DNA from: Macrothele yani
Lineage: Eukaryota; Arthropoda; Arachnida; Araneae; Macrothelidae
DNA: 64,000 bases
Reading direction: 5' to 3'
NCBI GenBank assembly: GCA_039090855.1
Contig: CM076995.1
Span: 120,230,270 to 120,294,269, forward strand
Numbering within the stretch: the stretch's first letter is position 1; every line of letters starts with the position of its first letter. A model generated the notes under the pieces. The model saw nothing but the letters and a program-made list of their open reading frames with translations. It made no database searches and was not told where the DNA came from. Both the position numbers and the translations under genes were made by a program. Positions 1 through 11,669 of this stretch are shown one piece after another.

Positions 1-330
1 GTAAAGTCACGTCTTATTTTTCTCGATAACTCTGTTTCTAAGAATTCGCAAGCTCAAAATTCCATTTACACCAATATCTGAGGGATTAAAGATCCGATTG
101 AAAAACTTCTTTCTTCCGTCAGATACTATTGTTTTCCATACCGGTTCCATTGCCTTTGAATAGCTTTGATAAATTTAATTTGCGTCAGAACGGATACAAA
201 AGACGTGCTTATTACACCCGAAAATTCTGTCATCTTTCTTGTTATATCAGAAATTGGCTCAACAACTAAGAAAGCATTTTATAGTTCCATTCTAAAATAC
301 TCCAGCAAAAGTTGTATTTTTTTTTTCAAT
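1..330. repeat. Degenerate monomers of the ATATCT/GATTGAAAAA tandem repeat
   Basis: The phrases 'ctctgtttctaag', 'caatatctgagggattaaagatccgattgaaaaa' (in parts) and 'gtcagatactattg' recur in the same order as in the ~147-bp monomers at 30771-31560 and 39870-41250. Here only about two diverged monomers remain, and the CCACTAGAGGGC box is not recognisable. The copy is probably an eroded relative of the CATGG transposon interior. It runs off the left window edge. Confidence 0.5.
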
Positions 331-1186
331 CTTTGATTTGTTGCAGCTATTGTGAAAATTAGAGATTTAATGTATTTATGCATGAAATTCTGTGAAATAT
401 CACGGACTTCAAAATTACGTGTTGTTTTGTATGTCTATGGATTTTAAACCTGAAATTAAAATATTACTGAATTGTTTTGCTGTTTATAATTTTCAGTATT
501 ACATTTATTCATCATAATAAAAAAGCATGACAATGAGGCAAATCTATATTTAATGTAACAGGCATTAAAAATTGATTTGCCTTCTTATCATGCTTTTTTA
601 TTTGTAGTTAGTTATTTGCAGAATTGTCTAATAAAACTTAAAACAGTATGCTATGGTCTCTTTTGGATAACAAATTTTAAGTGAACAGAAAGCATTACCA
701 GTTAGAGTCCATTGGATATAGCATACAATAATGAAAACCTGTAACAAAAATTGTTCTATTCAAAATGTCTTACGAGGAGATTTACAGTATATAAATGCAA
801 AATCTTTAAAATATCAGACATGACATACATTAGGCATGAAATTCGTTCACAGATTTACTGAATTCCAAGTTTTTCATCATCATTTAGGTCATCCTTGATA
901 TCAATGCAAAACTGAGGAGAATTGGAGGGAGGGGAGTCATTCTGTACAAAATTCCTTGCATAGAATGTGTGCAATGAAAAAGAGACTGAATGGCAGAAGC
1001 AACAGATTATAAATTATCACTTTCCGGTTGAAGTCACTGTTTTGTTAGAAGCAGGTGCTGGGATGCAAGAAGATGTGTGAAGGTGGGAATCAGGAGTTCA
1101 ATTTGTTTATTGCTTTCTGCAGTGGCTGGTGAGTCACTTGAAGAATGGAAGCTCTACTTACTGCTTCCTTAAGATGATACCACTCA
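331..1186. other. AT-rich intergenic/intronic DNA with one hairpin
   Basis: No coding or mobile-element protein was recognised. The one structured item is an imperfect inverted repeat at 518-600, listed separately. Confidence 0.6.
518..600. repeat. Short palindromic repeat (27-bp arms)
   Basis: The left arm 518-544 (TAAAAAAGCATGA...AGGCAAATC) and right arm 574-600 (GATTTGCCT...TCATGCTTTTTTA) pair over 27 bp with three mismatches and a 29-bp spacer. The size and the A/T-rich outer ends resemble a tiny fold-back MITE. No transposase or target duplication could be assigned. Confidence 0.6.
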
Positions 1187-1189
1187 GTG

Positions 1190-1800
1190 GCATTATTTTT
1201 TCCATCTGTTGTCCTCTGTGAAATGATGAACAAAAGTCAGAATTTTTTGTTATTGTTCCGTGATTCCCATCCCCTCCTGGTTCTTGAACCCATTAAACAT
1301 GGGTGTAAATTTTCCATCTTTCAAAACTTTTCAGAAACAAAAGTTAGATGGAGTGAAAATTTTCTTGTAATTGTAATTTTTTTTTCTTGATATGTTTTCT
1401 ATACCGTGTAGTGTTAAATATTTCATAAATGCTTGTATTTCTGCTTCAAAATAAATGTAGGCAACAATTTCTAAAAACGGAAGTTAGATGCGGACGAAAA
1501 TTTCTGTGTGATCTTAAATTCTGTTTCTTGCAATGTTCCTTCTGCCTAGTATTGTTGTTAAATATAAGTTTATATAAATATTTGTATTTCAGCTTGAAAA
1601 TGGAGGAAATTTTTCCGACAACGAAAGTTGGATAGAGCAAAGATTTCTCATGTAATTGTAAATTTTTTTTTTAATCTGTGATGTTGCTGCTGACTTGTAT
1701 TGTTAAATGTTATTGTTTTCCATAAATATTTGCATTGAAGCTTGAATAAGAGATGCACAAATTTCCAAAAATGATGACGAAGTTGAAATTTTTTTAAGAA
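1190..1800. repeat. Tandem repeat of ~155-bp monomers, array 1
   Basis: About three to four diverged units follow the pattern: TGTTGTTAAATAT, then CATAAAT-TTTGTATTTCAGC, TTGAAAATGGAGG, AATTTTTCCGA, ACGAAAGTTGGA, AAAGATTTCT, then TGTAATTGTAA followed by a T run. The same unit makes up 52120-52810. The short ORFs here are fragments of this repeat, not genes. Confidence 0.7.
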
Positions 1801-3129
1801 TTGATGCATGGTGTTAAAGAGTGTTCATCCTCTCCAAGTTACACTATTTATTTAAATTAGTAAAAGTTTTGATATCAAGCATTCCTAGTCGTAGATTGAA
1901 AGTTCTTTCTGCATGATGAATGAAATTATAGTCATAAAGTCAGGAAGGATGAGTGTTGAAGTTGAACATTGAAGCTGCTTTGCAAACTGTGAACTACTAA
2001 CTTGAAGCACTGTTTAAGTCTACAGTTCAGTTCTTCAGTTAAATGGATTATTTTGGAGAAGCAGTTAATTTTAACTTTGCGAATATCTGTGGCCATAAAT
2101 AAAATAGAAAGAAGCTGCAATGAAGAAATGAGAAAGGAAAGACATCAGCTGAAAGAAAAATTTAGAAATGGATGCTGTATAACTTCAGAGTCAACATAAG
2201 ACAAATATGGCTGTGAAACTTGCTGAGTAGAAAGCAAGCAAAGTTTGCTTACAAGAGGAAATTTGAGCTGATGTGTAAGCATGTAAAACAACAAAACAAA
2301 ACTTTGAAGCAATGTCTTTTTAAACTGTTTTGTTTTCAGTAATTTGATATTGTAAATATAGTACTGTGCTCCAGTTTGACATTTACATAAGTAAATTATA
2401 GTGAATAGTTCCATCTTGCTCATGTTATGTTATATTTACACTTTTTTGCAGCAGGTTTAGATTTTTTATCTAGTTAAAAAGTTCAGCTTTTTCTTCTTTG
2501 TCAGTCTCGTGTGTACATATGCTTTGTGTCGCCCTTGTGAGATGCAGATTACAGTGATCACCTCATGCATAACCAATTTTCTTTTGGATCCTTACTTTGG
2601 GACAGACATCATTCTCTGAATGTTTTTAAAAAGCCTGTTGTCATTGCTACTATCAAAGGACTTCAGAGTAATGAATGAAAGCATGGAGACACGGCTGTGA
2701 AGAACACCCAGAAGCCAGAAATTTTGACCCAAAAATAAACTCTTCAGGGAATAAAGACAGCATGTGTGAAGTTCTTAATCAGTCATCTGCATTTAATCTA
2801 CTATCATCTCCATGTAAAACCTGATGTGCTTTTAACTAGATATGTTGCATTTAATTTTAAGTAGTGCTAGAATTTACGCATTTATGGAACATGGAGAAAA
2901 TTGCACATGGTTTGCAAAAAAGTTATTCTGTGGATTGCAAACCAGTACTTAAAATAAATTATTTATTACTATTAAACTAGTAGTTGTGCATTGTAACTGA
3001 GGTGTACTTCAGTGTGTCATGGCTTGTTTTTATGCTGTCTGAGTTTTATAGAAATGACACCATTTTATGTGATGCAACAATTTGTTTTTAGTAATTAATG
3101 GCATCATGACACCTCTAATTACTAATCTG
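1801..3129. other. AT-rich DNA, no gene seen
   Basis: No ORF here has recognisable family motifs and no terminal repeats were found. Several short ORFs overlap on both strands, as expected by chance in AT-rich sequence. Confidence 0.5.
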
Positions 3130-3386
3130 CAGTAAAAAATGATTAATTACAGATTTTTATAGAGGTAATTTTTAATCTATTTGGTGGTCAAATTTTCGAG
3201 CTAGAACCTAGTTCATCATCAAGACTACATTATTAGAGTAATTGTTGCCATTCGGTCTGAAATGATCAACTGCAATTATCATTAAGCATTGTACTTCTTC
3301 TTTTTGCTATTTCTAACCCTTCTTCAAGTTTTCCCTTTACTAAGTGTGATTTGCAGGTGATTATATTTTGAGTCCCATTTTATAGA
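3130..3386 (-). mobile_element. Penelope-type terminal fragment, left half of inverted pair
   Basis: The segment contains 'atagaggtaattttt', 'ggtcaaattttcgagctaga' and 'ctagttcatcatcaagacta', matching the family of the palindromic insertion at 61166-61425. It is the mirror image of 3625-3885. Read on the minus strand it contains CTTGATGATGAACTAGG...CTCGAAA, a degenerate hammerhead-like core. No coding part of the element remains. Confidence 0.55.
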
Positions 3387-3624
3387 GTGTCCACTTGCTT
3401 GTGCATGTCTGTCTAATCCTGTTTTACTTCCATGTTTCTAATAGCTGCTTTTATGTTCTTCCATATGAAATATTTTTTTCTTTTGATTTCTGTTTTCTTT
3501 TTGTTCTTCCATACAGACTTTTACACACACACACTAGAAAAGTTCGCATGGAAGAACATAAAGCAGCTAGTAGAAATAATCGCGAAACAAGACAGGATTA
3601 GACTGACATGTACAAGCAAGTCTT

Positions 3625-3885
3625 CATAAAATGGGACTCAATGAGAATAATCACCTGCTAATCACACTAAGTAAAATGGAAACTTGAAGGGGTGGAAATA
3701 GTGAGAAGTACCATGCTTAACTATAATTGTAGTTGGGCACTCCTGACTGAATGGCAACAACTACTCCAGTGAAGTAGTCCTGACAATAAACTAAAGTTCT
3801 AGTCTGAAAATCTGACTACCAAATATATTAAAAAAATGTTACCTCTATAAAACCCATAATTAAGAATTTTTCACTGTAAAATTTG
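3625..3885 (+). mobile_element. Penelope-type terminal fragment, right half of inverted pair
   Basis: This segment is inverted relative to 3130-3386. It starts 'cataaaatgggactca', passes 'taatcacactaagtaaa', 'gtagtcctgacaataaacta' and 'tctgactaccaaata', and ends 'gttacctctataaaaccc'. It is more diverged than the left half in the hammerhead-like part. The 240-bp spacer (3387-3624) shows no independent feature apart from a chance protein resemblance, recorded under rejections. Confidence 0.5.
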
Positions 3886-4267
3886 TTTATCATATACTGC
3901 CTTGCAAGAAAATCTGAAATTTGGAACAAAATTTATTCTGGCTTTCTGTTAAGGCAATAAGGGAAGATGCAGTCTGTGCAGATATTTCTTAAGAGAGAGT
4001 GAACTAAAGATTAAAATTAGCGGTCGCCACTCGCCACGCGGCGAGCGGATAAAATAAAATGTCCAGTAAAAAAAGTTACTTTATTTGTCGCCATGCTCAA
4101 AAATTTGCCTTTTTTCATTGCTAAAGAATTTATTTACATTTTTTAAAACGCTCCTGTTATAGGAAATGCATTTTCAAATCATTCAACTCGCGCACAGTGA
4201 AAAAAAGGCCTTTCCTCCGCAAATTAGCGGGTACGATCTATTTATAGATTCACTCTTCGAGAACGGG

Positions 4268-7200
4268 GTGCCAGTGCATTGCCACGGTGAAAGCGCGATC
4301 GGCAAAGCACGCTGTGTCGTGGCTACGGCTGTCCAGAGACGTGGTACTGAAAGAAGAACGGGATTCCTCCCGCACGCAAGAAGCGATCCCACCCATCATA
4401 CCTCACCGCGTGGACGCATGTATTGTTGAATTTCACGTTTTAGAAAAAAAGAATTCTTTATTTTAAAAAAGCATGATTAGTTCATGAACGATGTTTATGT
4501 TTCAATGTCTCACAATGCTGTGATCAACTTCCATGTCAGATTTTGATTATATTTAATTAAATCAGACAACAGGAAGTTGAGCTTCCATGAAACGCAATTT
4601 TTTTTTATTTTTTTTTTTCCAATAACGAATTTGGTGATTATCATAAAATTTAACATCTAAAGGTTTTACAGTATTTGTGAGATTTTCCCACGTTTTGTGT
4701 CATCATCTGAATCATTTCTTGAAATCGATGCAAAGCCAAAGAGTTATTGAAAGGGGGGATGGGATTGCTGCCAATGCTTTCACTCTAGACGAGAGATCGT
4801 GGAGAAATTTCTTTGGCTAATGGCTAATTTTGGGGATCATCTTGTATTTTTTTTAATCAGCTTTTTTTTTTTTTCTGGCAAGTATGTATGTATGTATGTA
4901 TATAGATAAAAAGTTCCATCGTGCTTTGTTTTCAGATTCATGCCAGCGATGAAATCAAGCCTCTCTCCTTTTTAGATGTTGTTTGTAGAGGGTTATTGCA
5001 AATGACCTGACGCTCCAGACCTTTTACGCACTTTGTCTGATCAAGATCCTGCAAATTTATTGCTCCTCGTAAAGTTATTGTTAAGTATGAACTTGCCGCC
5101 CCGGTGGCGCAGTGGTCTAAGAGATGGCTTATGATCATTCGTCCAAGATAGGTCCGGATTCAAATCCTGGTGATACATGGATGTTGTGTTTGTCTTACGG
5201 TGCTGGCTCTCTCCCTTCCTTGAAACCAGTGGCCCTAAATTATGGACAGGCGACTGCTTATAGCCCACTGAGTTGTTCGCGGTGGTCGTTTAACCGCCAA
5301 TAAAAAAAAAAATGTATAAACTTTGCCATTCGCCGCAGGATGAAAAATGATGCTGACAAAAAAAGTGTTAGGAAGATTTATTTTATATGCTCACACAAAA
5401 TCTCCAATTATTTTCTGTGAAGGTAATATGATACTTTTTCTGTAGTGTGGAAATTAAATAAGACCCGCGAAAAAATTTTAATGTTCGTGTAACCGATGTA
5501 AACCAATCAGTTCTAAACTTTCATCTTTTGGAAGTTTATGAATTGTAGCCTCTTAAATAAAAAAGTAAAATGGCATTCCACATGGCTGTTAGTTTTTGTA
5601 CTTGGGGAGGGGGGGTCCTCTGAACGAATTTCTAAGAGAGCAGGAGAAACACGTGTTTTGGAATTATAGTTTAAAACGATCAGAAAGAGAGAAATATTTC
5701 TTGTCAGGTTACAAACTGTAATTCATAAATAGCCTTATGAAAAAGAGAGAAAAGACCTAAGTAAGCTAAATATGCAAAGAAATAGTAATTTGCTGTAGAG
5801 ATTTGTATCCATGGGTCGTTATCCTAGTTAAAAAGTTTATTCACTTAAACTTTTTTTGACTAGGGATAACATTATCAGTGTCGAATATAGTGCACATGAA
5901 CGGAATTTTTTGGCAAAACTTCTGCTGAACACTTCAGAATGTGTGCCTCCTCTCCCATCCATCATGTCCCCCCTCCCCCCAATGGCCCACCCAGTTCTGA
6001 GCGGCTAGCGTCGCCAGTGGCCTGCGTTTGTTAATTTATTTGCCATTATATGGTATAACGCCTTCTGTTCGCCACAGATGCAGAACTGTTTATTTTTCTT
6101 AGAGACGATTTACTCTTTTTATCCATGCTATGTCCGACAACCTTGCGCCTATTTTTTTTTTTTTTTTTTTCTCTTTTAAAGACAGGATGGCCTCAGACCT
6201 CGAATCCCTCAGATCTTAATTTACAACCTCTGGCAAACAGAGGTTTTAGCTCACCACAAGTGGAAAAGTTCCGTAGTGTATTTTCTCAGATATCTTTTAT
6301 TCTTTTGCGATTTGAAAGTTGCTGCCTAGTTTTTCAGCGTCTTTGTGCGTTGTGATTGTGGCATAATGTGTTAAACAAAAAAAGAAACTAATTCCTAATT
6401 CAAAAGACAGCTAAAGTAACTTGTCAATATGAGGACAATAACTGTGTTGCTACTGATAAAGAGTAACAGAAGCACATAAAACAGAGTGGACAAATTACAA
6501 TCGCTAAATAGTAACACAAGTTCCATACTTGTTTTACATAAGTTAGTAATCAATAATTGCGATACATTGTGTATTACATTAATGAAAACATACTCATACA
6601 TTTGAGGTCTGTTAATGTCTCTCATTATTTCTAAATTTATTGGCATGATTAATGGAAAAATAATAATAATAACGGAAATAAATCCAATTGCTACCACTCT
6701 TGACAACAGGATGTGATTAGGAGGCATAAAATTTTTCATTCAGTGTAACCGTCAAACTGTATTTTCCTATTTTTGGGCGACACCATGAACAGTTAAACTG
6801 TGTTTTCCTTCTTTTAGGACGCTGTGGTGCGTTTTGTTTCATACGAGCTCTTGAGAGTTTTTTGTGAGCTCCCACCTGAGGCATAATCTTTAAATAAGCA
6901 ACTGAAATAAATAAATAAATAAAAAACAGGCAAGATGACAACTGCAAGATATACTTGTTCATTTAAATACCAGATCTACCAGAAAATAATCAATAAAAAT
7001 TTTTCTAACCCGACGCTGAGCCTTGCTAATGTCATAATCTGTGATCGTCAAGTATCTGACGTTAACTAAAACGCAGTATATATCTCCTCTACCTCGGAAA
7101 AATAGGCACTGAGATATATATCCCTGAGTACTTTATTTCTCAAGCGGCCATTCCTTGATCATCTTCTCTTACGGCAGGCGTGGACAACTAGACAATTTAT

Positions 7201-8244
7201 TAATTCCTGAAATAGAACTATTTCATGTCTAAAAATTCTGTCAGATATTGCATGAGCTATAGATATCATTAATCAATATTCCAAAAACTGTATTCAACGT
7301 CAATTGCATAATTTATAAGCGTTTAGTGCTGTATATTGGTAAGCTTTTATATTAGTTCTTCTCGCCATTGAATGACTAAGAAGACCAATATATTTTCGAC
7401 GTCTGTTGCATGATTTATATGTGTCATTTGTGTGTAACCTTTTTCACAGTATAGCTTATATTGGTAAGCTGTACAGAGAAAATGGTTTATATGAGTTTTC
7501 CTCGTTGTCGAATGGCTAAGAATGTGGTGGACAGCATCTGACGATTTGGCGTGAAATGACCCTTTAGTAATATTTTACAGTTATATTATTTGAAATGCCT
7601 TTAAACATAACATTAATTCACTATCCTTCCTCCTTCAAGCATCACATCAAATGATCATGCGATCTGACCAACACGTGCAATGGTATCTTGATCTGCCGCC
7701 CATCCGAAGGCAAACATCCACTCCCGCTGCCAACGCTATTCGCCGCATGCGTTTTCACAGTGGCAAAATACGAGCCGTGCACCATATTTAAGATTTCTTT
7801 TCCCAGCATGCACGCGAAAGCCCAAGGTTTTTTTCTTCTTCATTTGTTAGACTAAACTTTTCTTTAAAAACAAAAAACAATTGCTGTACTACATTGCTTT
7901 TTACGTTTTGAAAAAAGGCTCTCCCGTTGCACGTAACTCAAAAACTAAAGAAGATAGAAATTTGTGCATTGCACTAATCGATTCCTTGGGGGAAATTACA
8001 AAGGAGTGGTGATTTTGGTACTTCTTTTGATCCAAACAATGAAGATATTTGCGTTTTTACGTGATTAAGGCCTGCCATGCTCCAGAATTTGAAAATTAAT
8101 ATCTTCTAATCTATGAGAAATGAAAAAATGAAACTTTCGGGATTTTCATACATTGGAGTGATCTATTCATGAAAAAAAAACTTGTAAGAATGGGAGATGG
8201 TGTGATGGATAGCATCTGACGATTTGACGTGGAATGACTGACCC
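4268..8244 (-). mobile_element. GGGTCATTCC-family DNA element, copy 1 (end-truncated)
   Basis: This copy is the reverse complement of most of 8763-17106 with hAT-A removed: 4268-5080 mirrors 16640-15943, and 5080-7563 mirrors 11669-9019. Its plus-strand right end, 7690-8244, is a long terminal repeat ending CTGACGATTTGACGTGGAATGA and is directly repeated at 16600-17106. The opposite terminal repeat is missing: homology stops abruptly near 4268. An internal terminus-like motif (CTGACGATTTGGCGTGAAATG) occurs at 7537-7561. No transposase is detectable, so it is a non-autonomous element of unknown superfamily. Confidence 0.7.
5095..5312 (+). mobile_element. tRNA-derived SINE inside copy 1
   Basis: The head carries an A-box (TGGCGCAGTGG) and a decayed B-box (GGATTCAAATCC). 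A body follows with 'ggatgttgtgtttgtcttac', 'aaaccagtggccctaaatta' and 'cttatagcccactgagttg', then an A-rich tail after CCAATAAA. The same ~215-bp unit occurs at 11331-11555 (minus) and 38594-38814 (plus). Because both GGGTCATTCC copies carry it at the equivalent place, it was present before that element amplified. Confidence 0.8.
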
Positions 8245-8762
8245 CTCTACTAATATTCTTGGATCTAAAAAGCAAAAAAGTTGTCAAAAATTCAAGGAGA
8301 GTTATTCGCAAGAATTTCCGTGTCTAAAATCATCTTGAGTATCCGAAAACCGTAGGTTTTGTTGCCTGTGTGCTGATGATTTCTTAATCACACACGGAGG
8401 AAAAGATTATTGCGGTCGGTATTTTCACTAAAAAGCAGGAAGAATTATGACATAACATATTTATTAAAAGGTGGAGTTGAATAGTATGTATTTTTTGTGT
8501 ATTTACTCAGTTTTATTTTTTTATTTTAAGGGTATTTAAATATGTTGCAAAATTTATCCAAGTATTGTCCCCCATCCAGATTAAAATGTTGCTGAAAATG
8601 TAGCAGTGTACTCTGAGAAATACGCATGGTACCCTGCAAATTTTAATGCTGGAACTTGACTACGGAAAAACTACTGCATATAGACAACTGATAACTTCCT
8701 TCAGATGTTGGCATCTCTGCATCAGTTTTGTGTCCAATTCTTTTGTTGACATTTTGATAAGA
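8245..8762. other. Spacer between the two inverted GGGTCATTCC elements
   Basis: About 0.5 kb of AT-rich sequence lies between the right terminus of copy 1 and the left terminus of copy 2. No coding potential or repeat was recognised. Confidence 0.5.
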
Positions 8763-10849
8763 GGGTCATTCCACGCCAAATCGTTAGATGCTATCCACCA
8801 CACACACCATCTCCGATTCTTACGATTTTTTGTTCATGAATAGATCACCCCCAGGTATGAAAGTCCTGAAAGTTTCATTTTTTTATTTCCAGTAGATTAG
8901 AAGATATTAATTTTCAAATTCTGGTGCATGGTGGGCCTTAAGCGCGTAAAAACGCAAATATCTCCATTGTTTGGATAACAAAAAGTACCAAAATCACCAC
9001 TCCTTCGTAATTTCCCCCAACGTCATTTCAAGCCAAATCGTCAGATTCTTAGCCATTCGACGACGAGGAAAACTAATAAAAACCATTTTCTCCGTACAGC
9101 TTACCAATATGAGCTATACCGTGAAAAAGGTTACACACAAATAACGCATATAAACTATGCAACAGACGGCGGAAATATATTGGTGTTCTTACCAATCAAA
9201 GACGAGAAGAACTAATATAAACTTTTTTCTCCCCGTATAGCTTAACGATATGCAGTACTGATGCTTATAAATTATGCAACTGACGTTGAAAATAGTTTTT
9301 GGAATATTGATTAATGGTTTCTACAGCTCATGCAATATCAGACAGAATTTTTAGACATGAAATAGTTCTATTTCAGGAATTAATAAATTGTCTAGTTGTC
9401 CACGCATGCTGTAAGAGAAAATGATCAAGGAATGACAGCTTGAGAAATATAGTACTCAGGGATATATAGCTCGGTGCCTATTGTTGTGAGGTAGAGGAGA
9501 TATATACTGCGTTTTAGTTAACGTCAGATACTTGACGATCACAGATGATGACATTAACAAGGCTCAGCGTCGGGTTAGAAAAAATGTTATTGATTATTTT
9601 CTGGTAGATCTGTTATTTAAATGAACGAGTATATCTCGCAGTTGACATCTTGCCTGTCTTTTATTTATTTATTTTTTATTTCAGTTGCTTATTTAAAGAT
9701 TACGCATCAGGTGGGAGCTCACGAAACTCTCAAAAGCTCATATGAAACAAAACGCACTGCAGCACCCTTAATAATAATAAAAAAAAAAAACAGTTTAACT
9801 GTTCGTGGTGTAGTCCCAAAATAGGAAAATACAGTTTGACGATTACACTGAACGAAAAATTTTATGCCTCCTATAATCACATCCCGGTGTCAGAGTGGTA
9901 GCAATTGGATTTATTTCCGTTATTATTATTTTTTTTATTAATCATGCCAATAAATTTAGAAATAAATGAGAAACATTGACAGACCTCGAACGTATGAGTA
10001 CTTTTTCGTTAATGTAATACCCAATGTATCGCAATTATTGATTATGAATTTATGAAAAACAAGTATGGAACTCCTGTTACTATTTAGAGATCGTAATTTG
10101 TCCGCTCTGTTTTATGAGCTTCTGTTTCTCTTTATCAGTAGCAACGCAGTTATCGTCCTCATATTGACAAGTTACTTTAACTGTCTCTTGAATTAAGAAT
10201 TAGTGTTTTTTTGTTTTTGTTTTTTTAATTTAACGCATTACGCCACAATAACAATGCACAAAGACGCAGAAAAAATCGGCAGCAACTTTCAAATCGCAAA
10301 GAGAATAAATGAGATCTGAGAAAATACACTACGGAGCTTTTCCCCTTGCGGTGCTCTCTTAGAAATTTGTTCTATGTTTGCCACAGAGGTCATAAATTGG
10401 GATCTGAGGGATTCGAGGTCTGGGGGCTATCCTGTCTTCAACGGAGAAAAAAACGAAATACTAGAAGCAAGCGTGTCGGCCATAGCACTGATAAAAAGAG
10501 TAAATCGTCTCTAAGAAAAATAAACAGTTCTACATCTGTGGCGAACAGAAAACGTCATACCATAATGGCAAATAAGTTAACAAAGGCAGGGCAGTGGCGA
10601 CGCTAGCTGCTCAGAACTGGGTGGGCCATTAAGGAAGGGGAGGGGGCTAAACGTGATGGGAGAGGAGACACACACTTTGAAGTGTTTGGCAGAAATTTTG
10701 GCAAAAATTCCGTTCATGTGCACTTTACTCGACGCTGATAATGTTATTCCTAGTCAAAAAATGTTTTCAAGTGAATACTGTACGTAGTATGGGAACCATG
10801 GATACGAATCTCTATAGCAAGTTACTATTCGCAATTTTAGCTTACTTAG

Positions 10850-10851
10850 CT

Positions 10852-10891
<40 letters not shown>
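10850..10891. repeat. (CT)n microsatellite
   Basis: A pure CT run of about 20 units lies within copy 2. The matching place in copy 1 (about 5743) has only a short 'aaagagagaaaag', so the expansion followed the separation of the copies. It also creates spurious SLSLSL/ERERER ORFs. Confidence 0.9.
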
Positions 10892-10893
<2 letters not shown>

Positions 10894-11330
10894 ATAAGGC
10901 TATTTATGAAGTACAGTTTATAACCTGACAAGGAATCTCTGTGATCGTTTTCAACTATAATTCCAAAACGCAAAACGCGTGTTTCTGCTTCTCTCTTAGA
11001 AATTCGTTCAGAGGACCCCCCCCCATTCTCTTCCCTCCCATAAGTACAAAAACTAACAGCCATATGGAATGCCATTTTGCTTTTTTATTTAAGAGGCTAC
11101 AATTCATAAACTTCAAAAAGCTGAAAGTTTAGAACTGATTCAGATTGGTTTACATCGGTGACACGAACATTAAATTTTCTCGCGGGTCATATTTAGTTTC
11201 CACGCTACAGAAAAAGTATATTACCTTTACAGAAAATAATCGGAGATTTTGCGTGCGCATATAAAATCTTCCTAACACTTTTTTGTCAACATCATTTTTC
11301 ATCCTGCGGCGAACGGCAAGTTTATATATA

Positions 11331-11555
11331 TATTTTTTTTATTGGAGGTTTAACGACCACTGTGAGCAACTCAGTGGGCTATAAGCAGTCGCCCGTCCCT
11401 AATTTGGGGCCACTGGTTCCAGGGAACGGAGAGAGCCAGCGCCGTAAGACAAACGCAACATCCATGCCTCACCGGGATTCGAATCCGGACCCAATTTGGA
11501 CGAATGATCATATTCATAAGTCATCGCTTAGACCACTGCGCCATCGGGGCGGCAA
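11331..11555 (-). mobile_element. tRNA-derived SINE inside copy 2
   Basis: This is the minus-strand counterpart of the SINE at 5095-5312, with an A-tail complement (T run) at 11331-11342. Its B-box, GGATTCGAATCC on the minus strand, is better preserved than in copy 1, and the A-box reads TGGCGCAGTGG. Confidence 0.8.
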
Positions 11556-11669
11556 GTTTATACTTAAGGATATCTTTACGAGGAGCAATAAATTTGCAGG
11601 ATGTTGATCAGACAAAGTGCGCAGAAGGTCTGGAGCGTCATGTCATTTGCAAGTAACCCTCTACAAACA

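Noticed and set aside
3432..3510. Possible upstream TM9SF2 exon: the frame reads VLPYEIFFSFDFC, resembling the family block VLPYEYxxFDFC.
   Set aside because: It has one residue too many, no matching residues on either side, and no donor after the block, and it lies in the spacer of an inverted repeat. Most likely chance in T-rich sequence, though worth a check against transcripts.
4166..4429. 87-aa ORF with moderately GC-rich codons, and antisense 69-aa ORF.
   Set aside because: The same DNA is repeated (inverted) at 16440-16640 as part of the GGGTCATTCC element; there are no protein motifs and the frame is not conserved between copies.
5104..5166. A-box/B-box pair suggesting a tRNA gene (also at 11500-11550, 38605-38665 and 27875).
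   Set aside because: No cloverleaf can be drawn, and a common ~150-bp non-tRNA body with A-tail follows, so these are SINE heads.
10842..11075. ORFs rich in SLSLSL or EREREREK.
   Set aside because: Translation of the (CT)n microsatellite.
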